From: Aristolochia californica
Lineage: Eukaryota > Streptophyta > Magnoliopsida > Piperales > Aristolochiaceae
DNA: 64,000 bases
Assembly (NCBI GenBank): GCA_029961685.1
Contig: JARWKL010000003.1
Coordinates: 17,292,467 to 17,356,466 of the forward strand
Direction of reading: 5' to 3'
Shown here in pieces: positions 43,700 to 54,812 of this stretch. The position numbers and the translations under genes are program-made. The notes beneath the pieces are model-generated. The model saw only the letters and a program-made list of their open reading frames with translations. It ran no database searches and was not told the DNA's origin. The first letter of the stretch is position 1; each line of letters starts with the position of its first letter.

Positions 43700-44500
43700 T
43701 ATGTAGAATGAAGAGACAGTGATAGTCCTGAGTTTAGAAGCAGTAGTGGCAAGGTGTGCAAAGCTCAAATGTAGGACTTATGCAGCAAAATTATCTGTAG
43801 CAATGGGCAATGCATATAGTCCTTTGCAGGATGTTGCTGATTCTTGCCACACCGGGACACCAATAAACTTAATCTGGGTTCTTGCTGCAGCCTCAGTTCT
43901 GGGTTTGGATAATAATGGATCCATAGAGGAAGCTTCTGGTTTTGCAGCACATGGGTTATGCAGAGCTTCACTAGAAATGTTTGGACTGCTTCCAAATATT
44001 GAAAACGAAGCCTGCTGGGTGGTTGTTCTCAGTTGAGCAGGTCAGTCCCAGCATATTCCAGCTGACGAGGCTTTTGGGTTCTTCAAAAATATGAGGTCTG
44101 CAGGTGTTAATCTAGAAGGTGTTGCTATTCTTTTAATCCTCTCCACTTCTGCCCAGTTGAAGGACTCCGATAGTGGTCTATGGATTCTTGACTTGGTTCA
44201 TACAAACCATATTCCTATGAGTAGCAATTTAATAGTCACAGTGGTTGCCAGGTATACCAAATATACAACAATCAATGATGCTCATTCTATTTTTGATAGC
44301 AGGGACCAGCAAGTTCTACCAGCATTGAATGCTCTCTTTGCTGGTTACTGCCAATTGGGAAGCCTTACTAGTGCTCACTCAATCTTTTCTCAAAGGGACA
44401 AGAAGAAAAACCTGATCTCTGACTTGTATTGGAATTTTTGTGGAAACATAGTAGCAATGTATGCACATACAAGTGAAGAACCACTGGATGAACTTGGGCA
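43700..44500 (+). pseudogene. Pentatricopeptide-repeat (PPR)-like gene fragment
   Basis: Frames at 43719-44036 and 44091-44699 show EAFGFFKNMRSAGVNLEGVA, NLIVTVVARYTKYTTINDAH, SIFDSRDQQVLPALNALFAG and YCQLGSLTSAHSIF. This is the ~35-residue pattern of PPR motifs (A..LF..M...G, N.LV..Y.KCG....A..VF, NALI.GY...G....A..LF). Plant PPR proteins act on organelle RNA. A TGA at 44034 and changed consensus residues show it is dead. Its relation to the upstream fragment is unknown. Confidence 0.65.
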
Positions 44501-44819
44501 GCCAGGCGGATTTATGAATCCACTAAATCTGGTTACTGAGGTTACCGGGGCCATTCTGCATTTTGCCAATGAGGTAGTCGTTGGGGCATATCACACAAGG
44601 GCTGTAAATGTAGAAGTAGAAGTTGCCATAATGGAGCAGGTGATAGTTCCACTTGTCATTTGCTTGCTTAACTGTATTGGGGTGTGCTACAGCAAGTAAT
44701 GCTGGCAGTGTTGAAAAAAATAATTTTTTTTTGCTTCTCGGGTGGAATGCTCCAGTTTTGTCATTCAGATGGCTAACACTGATACCACGGATGCTACTGG
44801 GGACCAGGTGGAGACGTCG

Positions 44820-44902
44820 GCAAACAGACTCTTCCTTCGAGCTTGAGGACAAGCTCTTTCTCGAAGGGGGGGGGGGGGGGGCGGGGGGGGGGGGGGGGGT
44901 AA
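44820..44902 (+). promoter_or_regulatory. Gypsy 3' end with extreme G-rich polypurine tract
   Basis: CTTCGAGCTTGAGGACAAGC and TTTCTCGAAG precede 34 bases (44866-44899) that are all G except one C at 44882, then TAA and the LTR. The TCGAG..GA.AAG context and position match the polypurine tract of plant gypsy elements. Confidence 0.75.
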
Positions 44903-45243
44903 TGTTATACACGCAATAACATTGCTAAGTTATTTAGAGTCTAATTAATTTTTTATTTACTTCACTTTATTTTATTGCAGTTAAAGAATTAATAGGCCAT
45001 AGGGGTATTTTTGTAAAAAATTATCTTGAACCTTGTAAAGGTGAAACCTATTTAAGGGGTAAGAGTAATGAGAAAAGGAAGTCTTGATTTAGAGAAAACA
45101 AGGGTTTTGAGTTCTCCTCAACGAGCTCAGGGGTGTGTGTTCTCTTTAACAAACCTAGGGTTTTCAAGCTTCCCTTCGGCTTGATTTTCGTCTTTCTCTT
45201 CTTCTTCCCTACGAATCACTGTGTTAGATCCGGGACCGTAACA
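44903..45243 (+). repeat. Gypsy LTR at the right edge of the nest
   Basis: TGTTATACACGCAATAAC to GATCCGGGACCGTAACA, 341 bp. Words such as TGTTCTCTTTAACAAACCTAGGG resemble the Gy2 LTR near 50070-50100, so they are distant relatives. With a PPT before it, it is a 3' LTR; its 5' LTR and pol are not found in the window. Satellite follows directly. Confidence 0.75.
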
Positions 45244-47430
45244 ATTTTTAGTAAAAATATGTCTCCAGGGTCCATTAGTGCTTCATGTTTCCTAGAAACA
45301 CTATTCAAGCTAAAAATTGTTACCTGAAAAATTTTGTTGTTAGGCAATTTTGGGCCGAAACAATTTACTTTTTTACAACTCTGTCTTGCTAGTGCCATTA
45401 TTTAGGAGACATTGGAAAAAATTTTCTAGTAAAAATACATCTCCATGGACAATTAGTGCCTTATGTTTCCAAGAAACACTTTTTAACCTAAACATTGTTA
45501 CCAGGATAATTTTGAGGTAAGACATTTTTTGCTAAAACAAATTACTTTCTACAGCCATAAGGTCTTGTTAGTGCATTTTTTAAGGAAATGTTCAAAAAGT
45601 ATTTTTAGTAAAAATACGTCGTGAGGGACCATTAGTGCCTCTTGTTCCTTGGGAAAAAACTTTTCTAGTTGAAAATTATTACCACAAAACTATTGTGGTA
45701 AAACATTTTTTTTTTGAAACAATTTACTTTCTGAAAATATATGTCCTCGCTAGTGCATTTTTTTAGGAAATGTTGAAAAATATTTCATGTAAAAATACGA
45801 CCCCTAGAATTATTACTGCCTCATGTTTCATAGAAACATTTTTCATGTTGACAATTCTTACCAGGGAAATTTTGTGGTAATGATATTTTTTAATGAAACA
45901 AATTACTTTCTACAACCATAAAGACTTTTTAGTGAATTTTTTTGGACATTCTGGAAATGTATTTCTTGTAAACTTACCTCTCCAGGGACCATTAGTGCAT
46001 CATGTTTCCTAGAAACACTTTTCAAGTTGAAAATTCTTATTAGAAATTTTTTGTAGAAACAAATTATTTTCTACAACTATATTACCTTGTTAGTGCATTT
46101 TTTCAGGAAACACTAGGAAAATATTTCAAGTAAAAATATGTCTCCATGGGCCTTAAGTGCCTCATGTTTCCTAGAAAACACTTTTCAGGCAGAAAATCCT
46201 TTCTTGGAAAGCTTTGCTAAAATAGATTACTTTATATAATTTTAAGGTTTTGTTAGTGATTCTTTTTAGGAAACATTGGAAAAGTATTTCTAGTAAAAAT
46301 ACATCTCCAAGGACCATTAGTGCCTGATGTTTTCTAGAAACGGTTTTCTACCTGAAAATTCTTACCAGGAATCATTTTTGGTAAAACATTTTTTGCTGAA
46401 ACAAATTAATTTCTTCAAATAGAAGGCCGTGTTAGTGCATTTTTTTAGGAAACATTGGAAATTTATTTCTAATAAAAATACATCTCCATGGACTACCAAT
46501 GCCTCATATTTCTGTGAAACATTTTTCTAGCATAAGATTCTTACCAGGAAAATTTTGTGATAAGGCAATGTTTGCTAAAAAAACATTACATATTATTACT
46601 ATAAAGCCTTGTTAATGCTTTTTTTAGGAAACATTGGAAAAATATTTCTAGTAAAAATACGTGTCCAGGGACCATTAGTGCCTCATGTTTCCAGGAATAA
46701 CTTTTCTCTTTGAAATTTCTTACCTGGAAAATTTCGGTGTAAGGCAATTTTTCTAAAACAAATAACTTTATACAACCTTATGGCCCTATTGCTGCCTTTT
46801 TTAGAAACCTTTGGAAATGTATATCTAGTAAAAATACATCTCCATGGTCCATTAGTGCCTCATGTTTCCTGGAAATATTATTCAAATAGAAAACTCTTTC
46901 CTAGAAAATTTTGTTGTAAAGCAATTTTTGCTAAAACAAATTACTTTTAACAACTTCATGGGCAAGTAAGTACATTTGTTTTCGGGAAATTTTGGAAAAG
47001 TATTTCTAGAAAAATTACATCGCTATGGACAATTAGTGCCTCATATTTCCTGGAAGCACTTTTATTGCTGAAAGTTCTTGGAAAATTTTGAGGTAAGGCA
47101 ATTTTTGTGAAAACAAATTACTTTCTACAACCACAAGGCCTTGTTAGTGCATTTTTTTTTTCAAAAAAATGTTCGAAAAGTATTTTTCATAAAAATACAT
47201 CTCGCGGGATAATTAGTGCCTCATGTTTCTTAAAAAACTTTTTTGAGTTGAAATTGTTTACTAGGATACTATTGTGGTTAAGCAATTTGTACTTAAACAA
47301 ATTACTTTCTACAACAATAAGGCCTTGTTAGAGATTTTTTTTATGAATGTTGGAAAAGTATTTCTAGTGAAAATATGACCCTTGGGACTATTACTGCCTC
47401 ATGGTTCCTAGAAACATTTTTATGTTGAAA
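45244..47430 (+). repeat. Satellite block L3 (~12 monomers)
   Basis: Same orientation and same nine-monomer order as L1: the GACCC-type variant at about 45799 and 47377 (1578 bp apart) and the CGTGAGGG variant at about 45617 with CTCGCGGG at 47205. It begins inside a G-type monomer at ATTTTTAGTAAAAATATG and ends inside an A-type monomer at 47430. Confidence 0.95.
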
Positions 47431-47553
47431 TGGGGGTAAATCTGGAATTTTCAGTGGGGTGGTATTTCTGAAAATTTCAGCAAGGGTTTCAATATTAGTG
47501 GCCGTCAGAAACCAAATTTGTGAAGGTTGTATTCAGCCAGTCTCACTCTCATC

Positions 47554-48542
47554 ATGTCAACGAACAAGTTAAGATTTTTCTCTTATTCGGTTCACAAAAA
47601 GAACTACCGTGCCTGGGCATTTCAGTTCCGTTTATTTGTCATGGGAAAAGATTTATGGGGTCATATTGATGGGTGTGATCCAAAACCTCGTGAGTATTGT
47701 CAAAATGGACCACCATGGATGCTAGGGTCATGACCTGGATACTTGGATCCGTTGAGCCTCACCTAGTCCTTAATCTGAAGCCCTATAAAGTTACAGCGGA
47801 TATGTTGAATTACGTCCACAAGATTTATCATCAAAAAAGCATTGCTCGGTGGTTTCAAGTTGAATATGAAATGGCTAATTTCATGTTAGGAAGCCGTTCC
47901 ATTGGAGAATAGTTCTCGGGTTTTTAAAATCTTTGGGCTGACTATATTGATATCGTTTATGAGAATGTCCCAGTTGTTGCTCTCTCTGCAGTACAAGCCA
48001 TACATGAAACCAACAAGAGAGATCAATTCTTGATGAAGCTCTGTCCAGAATTTGAGATTGCTCACTCACATATGATGAATCGTCATCCAGTGCCGTCTCT
48101 GGATGCATGTTTGAGTGAACTTCTGAGGGAGGAGAAACACATTGCTACTCAGGTTGGCATGGAACATCGGGTCCAGGATGATAATTCTGCTCCTGTGCCC
48201 TATGCAATACAAGGGAAAAATAAGGGTCAGGACATGAGTTATGTCCATTGCTTCCACTACAAGGCATATGCTCACTTTGCTCAGGAATACCCCAAGAAGT
48301 TCTGTAACTACTGCAATAAGCCGGGTTATCTCATCATAACTTGCCCTACTCCCCCTAAAAAGAAGAAGAAGATGACTTATCATGCCTCCACTGGTACTTC
48401 TAGTTCTACCACATTACCGATTGCCATCCCGATTACTACAATTCCTGTTCTTCCAGCACCTGTAAATCCAAACACACTCACCCCTAAAATGGTACAACAG
48501 ATGATCATATATGCTTTTTCTACTTTTGGTTTCTCATGTTAG
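47554..48542 (+). pseudogene. C5 gag
   Basis: MSTNKLRFFSYSVHKKNYRA starts the gag (typical NY..W...F..FL.GK.LWGH). Pieces at 47527-47733, 47697-47912 and 48030-48542 are separated by frameshifts and a TAG. The zinc-knuckle area reads CFHYKAYAHFAQEY and CNYCNKPGYLIITC; a Cys and a His are replaced by Tyr, so neither knuckle is intact. Confidence 0.85.
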
Positions 48543-49124
48543 TAGAAAGTCTCTACTCAGCCATGGTATTTTTATTTTGGTGCTTCTAACTATATGACCA
48601 ATAATGTCGTATCTCTTTCTAATGTCAGAAAGTATGATGGAAACCTACAAATCAACACTGCTGATGGCAGCTCTCTGCCTATCAGTGCTATTGGTGATCT
48701 CCCCCCCTCCTTAGCTGATGTCTTTGTGAGCCCCGACCTATCAACAAATCTTCTTTCTGTTGGTCAACTGGTTGATAAAAATTGTAATGTTCAGTTCTCT
48801 CGCTCTAGTTGTGTTGTGCAGGATCAAGCATCGGGGAAGGTGATCGTGAAGGTGCCTAAAGTGGGTCGACTATTTCCACTTAAAGTCTTTCTCTCCACCA
48901 TTATTCCGCGTACAACTGTACTTTCTTTTAAATGTAATGTTGTTGGCTCTGGCACTAAGATGTGGCATAGACGTCTAGGCCACCCAAACTCGGATGTTCT
49001 TCGTACAATGTTTAAATCTGGTTTATTAGGCAGTCCAACATGCTCCTCTCTTGATCTTTCATTTGACTGTTCATCATGCAAACTTGGCAAAAGTAAAGTT
49101 TTACCTTTTCCTCATCATGCCTAG
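48543..49124 (+). pseudogene. C5 protease-like and pre-integrase region
   Basis: After a TAG the frame 48594-49124 reads ASNYMTNN, INTADGSSLPISAIGDL, LSTNLLSVGQL and then MWHRRLGHPNSDVLRTMF and CSSCKLGKSK. This is the second half of copia protease and the GAG-pre-integrase domain. The DSGAS active site reads YFGASNYMT, so Asp-Ser is lost. Confidence 0.85.
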
Positions 49125-49808
49125 TATGCCTCCCACTATTTGATCTTATTCATAGTGATGTTTGGGGAATCGATCCTGTTGTCTCACATGCACAATATAA
49201 GTACTTTGTTACCTTTATTGATGACTTTAGTCGGTATACCTGGGTCTACTTCTTACAGGCTAAGTCTGAAGTTTTTGTAGTACCTATGCGGTTTCTTGCA
49301 CTTCTCAAAACACAATTATCTACTCACATTAAGGTACTGCGTATTGACTCTAGAGGCGAATATATGTCAACTAAATTCCATGATTTTCTCCAAAGCAAAG
49401 GCATTATCTCTTAGCGTTCTCGTCCCTCGACACCGCAAAAAAATGGGGTTGCTGAGTGGAAAAATCGTCACTTTCTTGATATGGTCCGCACCCTTCTACT
49501 TGAATCATCTGTTCCTCCTGCTTTTGGTATGAAGCACTTTCTACCTTGGTTCATTTAATCAACTGCCTGCCCTCTCTTACTTTGGATCATGCTTCTCCTT
49601 TATTTAAGTTATTTGGTTATTCTCCGTCATATACTGATCTTCGAACGTTCGGTTGTGTTTGTTTTTTGCATCTACCTGATCATGAACGACACAAAATTAC
49701 AGCCCAATCTGTTATGTGTGCTTTTCTCGTTATGCCATTTCTAAAAACGGCTATGTTTCCTATGATCCCTAGGCTCATTGAATCTGTGTTTCTATGAATG
49801 TGCTCTTT
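49125..49808 (+). pseudogene. C5 integrase (stops and frameshifts)
   Basis: LFDLIHSDVWG, YFVTFIDDFSRYTWVYFL, LRIDSRGEYMS, RPSTPQKNGVAEWKN. The final Glu is kept, while the usual NGVAERK has become NGVAEWK. Later pieces YDP..H.ICVSMNVLF mark the C-terminal end, where Gy2 starts. Confidence 0.85.
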
Positions 49809-50303
49809 TGTTGTGGATTCGATAACGGACTGAGTCATCCAGAGGCGACACGACTGAGTTGGTAACTCATAAGGAAGTGCAACACCATTAGGAATTATAT
49901 CTTGATGTTATTTAATTATGTGGTAGGATGTAAGCCACAATGGCATTAGTGTAAAACTCTATTTTTGGATTGCCTTTGCGTGATTAGCCTTTAAGTGGGC
50001 TCACGGGGTGGAGAAGGTTAAGCAGAAATTTAACCTAATTGAGAATCAGCGTTCTCCCTTATTGAACCTAGGATCGGTGTTCTCCTTGACGAACCCAAGG
50101 TTCAGGTCTTGCTTTGACGAGCCTGACTTCTTTTCACCCTTCGATTCATCAGCCAATCCATTCCATTCCACTCAATTCCGTTTTCCTGCCCAATCTCGTC
50201 ATCATAGGTTGTCCAGGTAAGGCAGGACGCCTTGGTTTTGCCTCTGAATGACAAAATGGCCTCTTCCTTTGTCGAATCACATGATCCATGGTCAGAGACC
50301 ACA
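49809..50303 (+). repeat. Gy2 5' LTR
   Basis: Starts TGTTGTGGATTCGATAACGG inside the C5 frame and ends about GGTCAGAGACCACA. The end is set by the PBS-like site a few bases on. TGTTCTCCTTGACGAACCC resembles the gypsy LTR at 44903. Confidence 0.7.
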
Positions 50304-50308
50304 AAAAG

Positions 50309-50323
50309 TTGGTATTTTAGAGC
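50309..50323 (+). promoter_or_regulatory. Gy2 primer-binding site (mutated)
   Basis: TTGGTATTTTAGAGC resembles TTGGTATCAGAGC with two extra bases and changes; it lies between the LTR end and the gag start at 50332. Confidence 0.65.
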
Positions 50324-50331
50324 AGGCCAGC

Positions 50332-51300
50332 ATGGGAGAGTCCTCGAGCAATGAAGAATTACTAGCCAAGCTCGGAGAGATGATAAACGCAGGTCAAGAA
50401 GAGAGTGATAGTCGAATGGTTGCAAGGCAAAAAGAATCAGAGGGTCGACTGGCAACGTTGTTGGACAACAGAGTCTCTCACCAGGTAAATTTACAAATCA
50501 AAGCTTTGTCTAGTAAATTGTTTGATGCAATTGGGGGAACAAACCCAAATCCACGGGAAGGGGGAAGAAGCCCTACGACAAGGCAAGGGGAGCCTTATGT
50601 TGGCCGAACAGAATATCTAACACACGTAGGGGGTTTGAGTCCAGGAGGAGGGACAATTCCGAGATACACAAAATTGGACTTTCCAATTTTTAATGGGTCT
50701 GAGGACCATTTGATTTGGCTTTATAGACAAGGTGGGGTTGGCCACCTTCCACATGCTCAATGAAGCGTAGCTATGGGGCCATCAGTTAGAATTGGAGAAT
50801 CTGAATTTAGATTTGGAGGAATTTAAAGAGTTGTGCACAATTAGGTTTGGGCCACCGACTCACAGAAACCCATTGGGGGATCTAGTGCTGCTATCCCAAA
50901 CAGGTAGTGTGGAGCACTATAAAAAATTATTCCAAGAAAAATTTGCAAGACCAACATGTAGGTCTGTTTACTGTAGGCTCTAGAGTCCATACGCTTTGAA
51001 GTGGGACTCCTTGCCCCTACTAATTTAGCAAGAGCAATGAATTTGGCTAGAACAATAGAAGCCAGACAAAAGATTCAATTCCGAAGGCCTAATTGGCAAG
51101 GAGGGAAACCTAGTGCTGGAGTCACCTACACAGGTCAACCATGGCGCACTATTGTTACTGCCAATGCTCCTCAAGCCCATAAGCCTAGTCCTTCTCAACC
51201 GGCATTCATTAGGAAATTGAACAGGGACGAGATGGAAGAAAGGATGTCAAAAGGATTATGTTATAATTGTGATGAGCAGTACACGTTTGGGCATCAATGT
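50332..51300 (+). pseudogene. Gy2 gag with zinc knuckle
   Basis: Starts MGESSSNEELLAKLGEM; continues with RYTKLDFPIFNGSEDHLIWL, then a frameshift near 50730 and a TAG at ~50763, LELENLNLDLEEFKEL.., GSVEHYKKLFQEKF, and LARAMNLARTIEARQK. The knuckle CYNCDEQYTFGHQCKK (about 51259-51306) has the C-x2-C-x7-H-x1-C form typical of plant chromovirus-type gag. Stops also at ~50981. Confidence 0.85.
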
Positions 51301-51885
51301 AAAAAAATATTTTGGTTGGAAGTGGATGATGAGGAGGAAGAAGCCCCAGAAGTGGAAGAGCAAGAGGTGGAAGAACCTGCTATTTCTCTCCACACCATCA
51401 CAGGACTCCAGTCCACCAAAACCATGCAAGTATGTGCCCTAGTCAACGAGCAACCACTCTTAAGTCTGACAGACTCAGGGAGTACTCATAATTTTTTGAG
51501 TTTCACCGCTGCCCAACATTTACAACTTCATATTCAACCTCAGCCAATAGCTTTGGTTTCGGTAGCAAATGGAGAAAAGGTTCCAAGTTATGGAGTTAGA
51601 AAGGCAGTTATGTTTTTGATTGAAGGTCAACAATTTTCTGCGGAATTTCTCATCATACCACTAGCAGGATTTGATATGGTTTTGGGCATTAAATGGCTCC
51701 AAACGTTGGGATCAATCTTGTGGGATTTCGCTGCATTGACCATGAGCTTTGAGTTGGCAGGCCACACGGTCACTTTACCGGGTCATAAGGCTGAAGTTCC
51801 GTCACATTTAAATGTACTTCAGCAACAACAACATCTGACTACTACCTTAGAAAATTTATTGGATGAGGTTACCGACCTCTTTTAA
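51301..51885 (+). pseudogene. Gy2 protease, in frame with gag end
   Basis: Part of a 294-codon open frame (51001-51885). After an acidic linker come SLTDSGSTHNFLS (active-site DSG), FLIIPLAGFDMVLGIKWLQT and LGSILWDFAALTMSF, as in Ty3/gypsy aspartic protease. It is the longest intact reading frame in the window and ends with a TAA in the linker before RT. Confidence 0.9.
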
Positions 51886-52560
51886 GAACCTACGACTCTA
51901 CCACCATTGAGGCACTGTGAGCACCAGATTTATTAGAAGGCTGGCTCCAAAGTGGTAGTTGTGCCCTTATCACTACCCCCACCTGGAAAAGGATGAAATA
52001 GAATGGCAATGCAAACTTATGCTCGAACAAGGCCTCATATGACCAAGTAAATCCCCTTTCTCTTCTCTAGTCTTATTGGTAAAGAAATAGGACAATACTT
52101 GGAGGTTTTGCGTGGACTACCGATAATTAAATGTCAAGACTATCAAGGACAAGTTTCCTATACCGGTAGTGGATGAGTTATTAGATGAATTACATGGGGC
52201 TCAATTTTTCACTAAGTTGGACTTGCGTTCGGGGTATCATCAAGTCTGCATGTACCATTCGGATATTGAGAAGACAACATTCCGTACTCATCATGGCCAC
52301 TTTGAATTCATCGTGATGCCCTTCGGTCTCTCAAATGCTCCGTCAACGCTCCAGGCATTAATGAATGAGGTATTTAGTGACTATCTCCAAAAAATTGTTT
52401 TAGTCTTCTTTGATGGTATATTAATTTTCAGAAAGTCATGGACTCAACATTTGAAAGATCTACGCCTGGTTTTCCAACTTATTCGAGCCCATCACCTTTA
52501 CTTAAAAAGGATAAAGTGTACGTTTGGTAGGAAATAGGTCGCTTATCTGGGGCACATCAT
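51886..52560 (+). pseudogene. Gy2 reverse transcriptase with a catalytic Asp lost
   Basis: Broken start (WRFCVDYR.LN, KDKFPIPVVDELLDEL), then the open piece 52169-52537 with FFTKLDLRSGYHQV, TTFRTHHGHFEFIVMPFGLS and VLVFFDGILIF. The usual FFDDIL is FFDGIL, so the second catalytic Asp is Gly. A TAG ends the piece before the connection domain. Confidence 0.9.
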
Positions 52561-53020
52561 TACAGCATCAGGGATTACAGTGGACCCAGAAAAAATTACA
52601 GCTATCATACAGTGGCCTCAACCGAGAAATATTTCAGCATTAAGGGGTTTTTTGGGCTTATCGGGATATTATAGAAAATTCATTTATGATTATGCGCTCC
52701 TAGAAGATCCTTTATCCAATCTCGTATGACGCAATGCCTTTCAATGGAATTAAGACACGGAAAAAGCTTTCCACACACTCAAGCAAGCATTGGCCACTGC
52801 GCCTGTCTTACAGTTACCAGATTTTACGAATGTCTTTGTGGTAGAATGTGATGCCTCAAGAGGAGGTATTGGGGCGGTGCTGCAACAATCACAACACCCT
52901 ATTGCCTATTTCAACCATCAACTACCACTCCACCATCACAAATTACCCGCCTACGAACGCAAACTCATTGGCTCAGCTAAGGCAGTCCACCATTGGAGAC
53001 CTTACTTGTGGGGCAGATAT
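52561..53020 (+). pseudogene. Gy2 RT connection and RNase H start
   Basis: [15 protein letters not shown], then VLQLPDFTNVFVVECDASRG and GIGAVLQQSQHPIAYFN, then ERKLIGSAKAVHHWRPYLWG, where it stops. The RNase H C-terminus, integrase and 3' LTR are absent. Confidence 0.9.
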
Positions 53021-53330
53021 TTTATCAATATTTCTTTTCATCTCAAGTTACACTGCCATATACATCTCTGTCTATTCTGCCTACCTTTGATGAGTCTCGC
53101 CCCACTCCATCATTGCGCCCTCCTGATCCCAACCTGGTGCCTGCTCCTGATCATCCCTCTACTCCTGCCTTCATCAATCTTCATAGGTCTACTCGTCCTT
53201 CTTGCCCTCTTGATAGGTATGGTTTCTCCTCCTTTGTCTCACATGTTGCTACTTTATCATCTATTTCCATTCCCTCTTGCTACAAACAGGCAAGGCACAT
53301 GAGTGTTGGCAAAAGGTAATGTAAACAGAA
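53021..53330 (+). pseudogene. C5 integrase-RT hinge (right side of Gy2)
   Basis: The frame FFSSQVTLPYTSLSILPTF, RPTPSLRPPDPNLVPAP and HRSTRPSCPLDRYGFSSFVS is the Pro/Ser-rich hinge between copia integrase and RT. The longer overlapping hydrophobic frame 52790-53302 is a wrong-frame reading over this part. Confidence 0.8.
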
Positions 53331-54140
53331 CTACAAGCTCTAGAGGAGAATCACACCAGGGACATTATTACTTGCCCCCTGCTATTCGGCCTCTTGGGAG
53401 TAAGTGGGTCTTCTCTATCAAGCTACATTCAGATAGATCTTTGGATCGGTACAAAGCCCGCCTCGTAACCCTGGGGAACAAGCAGGAATATGGGATGGAT
53501 TATGAGGATACATTTGCACCAGTTGCCAAGATGGCCATAGTCTACAGTATATTAGCCATTGCAGCCTCCCTGTCCTGGCCACTGCATCAGATGGATGTGA
53601 AGAATGCCATTCTATATTGTGATCTACAGGAAGATGTCTACATGAAGCTCCCCTCTGGTATGACTACCTCTTCTCCTGATGATGTCTGCAACCTACGCCA
53701 TCCTTTGTATGGGCTTAAGCAAGTTCCCTGAGCTTGGTTTGAGAAGTTTCACGGCAGACTTATTCTCCACAAGTTTACACATATTCAGTATGATTCCTCT
53801 CTCTTCTATCACAAGTTTATCATGGGCATGGTCATTCTCTTGGTTTATGTGGATGGCATCATCATTATTGGTACTGAATTTGGACTGATTACCAAGCTTC
53901 AACAGGTGTTGCATGCCACCTTTCATATGAAGGACCTTGGCCAACTCACGTACTTCTTAGGGCTGGAGGTACATCACCGACCCAACTGTATTTTCTTAAA
54001 CCAACATAAATATATTCAATATATTATTACTCTAGCTGAGTTGGAGGACACATCTTCTGTTTCTACTCCTATGGAGGTCAATGCCAAATATAGGAAAGAT
54101 GAAGGGGCTCTTCTTGATGATCCTACTATCTTTCAATGAC
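53331..54140 (+). pseudogene. C5 reverse transcriptase with a catalytic Asp lost
   Basis: SKWVFSIKLHSDRSLDRYKA, EYGMDYEDTFAPVAKM, PLHQMDVKNAILYCDLQEDV, LYGLKQVP then a TGA where Arg is expected, LVYVDGIIIIG and FHMKDLGQLTYFLGLEV. The catalytic YVDD is YVDG (GAT GGC), so the enzyme cannot work. The stop lies at ~53731. Confidence 0.9.
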
Positions 54141-54760
54141 TGGTTGGGAGTCTCATATACTTGACCACTACCCGTCCGGACATCTCTTATGTTGTTCATC
54201 AGGTCAGTAAGTTTATGTCTTCTCCTCGACACCTTCATCTTGTAGTCCAGCGCATCATATGCTATCTGCGAGGTTCTCCTACTCATGGATTATTCTTTCC
54301 TACAAGCTTTGCTATTCAATTGGTTGCCTACAGTGATGCTGATTGGACTGGGTGCCCCAATACCCTTCGCTCTACTACAGGTTGGTGTATGTTTTTTGGG
54401 GATGCAGTGATTTCTTGGAAATGTAAGAAACAGGACCGGGTGTCCAAGTCATCCACTGAGGCTGAGTATCGTGCAATGACTACTGCTTTTTCTCAAGTTA
54501 TATGGCTCCCCGGTCTTCTTGCTAAGCTTCAGTTTCCTCATACTTCTCTTACACCACTCCATGTGAATAATACGAGTGCCATTCAGATTGCTGCCAACCC
54601 TATTTTCCATGAGCGCACCAAGAACATTGAGGTTGACTGTCACTCTATCCGTGACACTTTGGAACGCCGAGTAATCTCTCTTCCGTAAATTTCTTCAGCT
54701 CTTCAAGTGGCTAATGTCTTCACCAAAGTATTGTCTCAACCCCTGCATAATTTTCTGCTT
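54141..54760 (+). pseudogene. C5 RNase H
   Basis: After one TGA: LVGSLIYLTTTRPDISYVVH, YSDADWTGCPNTLRSTTGWC, WKCKKQDRVSKSSTEAEYRA, LHVNNTSAIQIAANPIFHER, TKNIEVDCHSIRDTL. 175 codons are open (54161-54688). The YCDN Asp is lost (HVNNTS). Confidence 0.9.
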
Positions 54761-54812
54761 GGCATATGGTTACTGGTTGACTCCCCAACATCAAATTGAT
54801 TGGGGGTTTTAC

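Larger units (their letters stand above)
49809..53020 (+). mobile_element. Gy2, Ty3/gypsy element truncated after RNase H
   Basis: A 5' LTR, PBS-like site, gag, protease, RT and RNase H are in order. Integrase and 3' LTR are missing, and C5 sequence resumes at about 53020. The C5 frame reads ..VSMNVLF on the left and YQYFFSSQVTLPYTSLS on the right, so Gy2 inserted inside C5 and later lost its 3' part by deletion. Confidence 0.85.
47431..54812 (+). mobile_element. C5, decayed Ty1/copia element (no 5' LTR), split by Gy2
   Basis: Gag, protease-like, pre-integrase, integrase, RT and RNase H are in copia order on the plus strand, with Gy2 (49809-53020) inserted at the end of integrase. No 5' LTR precedes gag: satellite is followed by only ~120 bp of leader. 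It is a different lineage from C1/C4 and from the Tnt1-like elements. Confidence 0.85.

Noticed and set aside
44523..44912. Proline-rich minus-strand open frame
   Set aside because: The proline run is the complement of the G-rich polypurine tract.
52790..53302. 170-codon frame with a long hydrophobic tail, resembling membrane segments
   Set aside because: The first third is real gypsy RNase H, but the hydrophobic part is a wrong-frame reading of the C5 hinge, which is clear in another frame.
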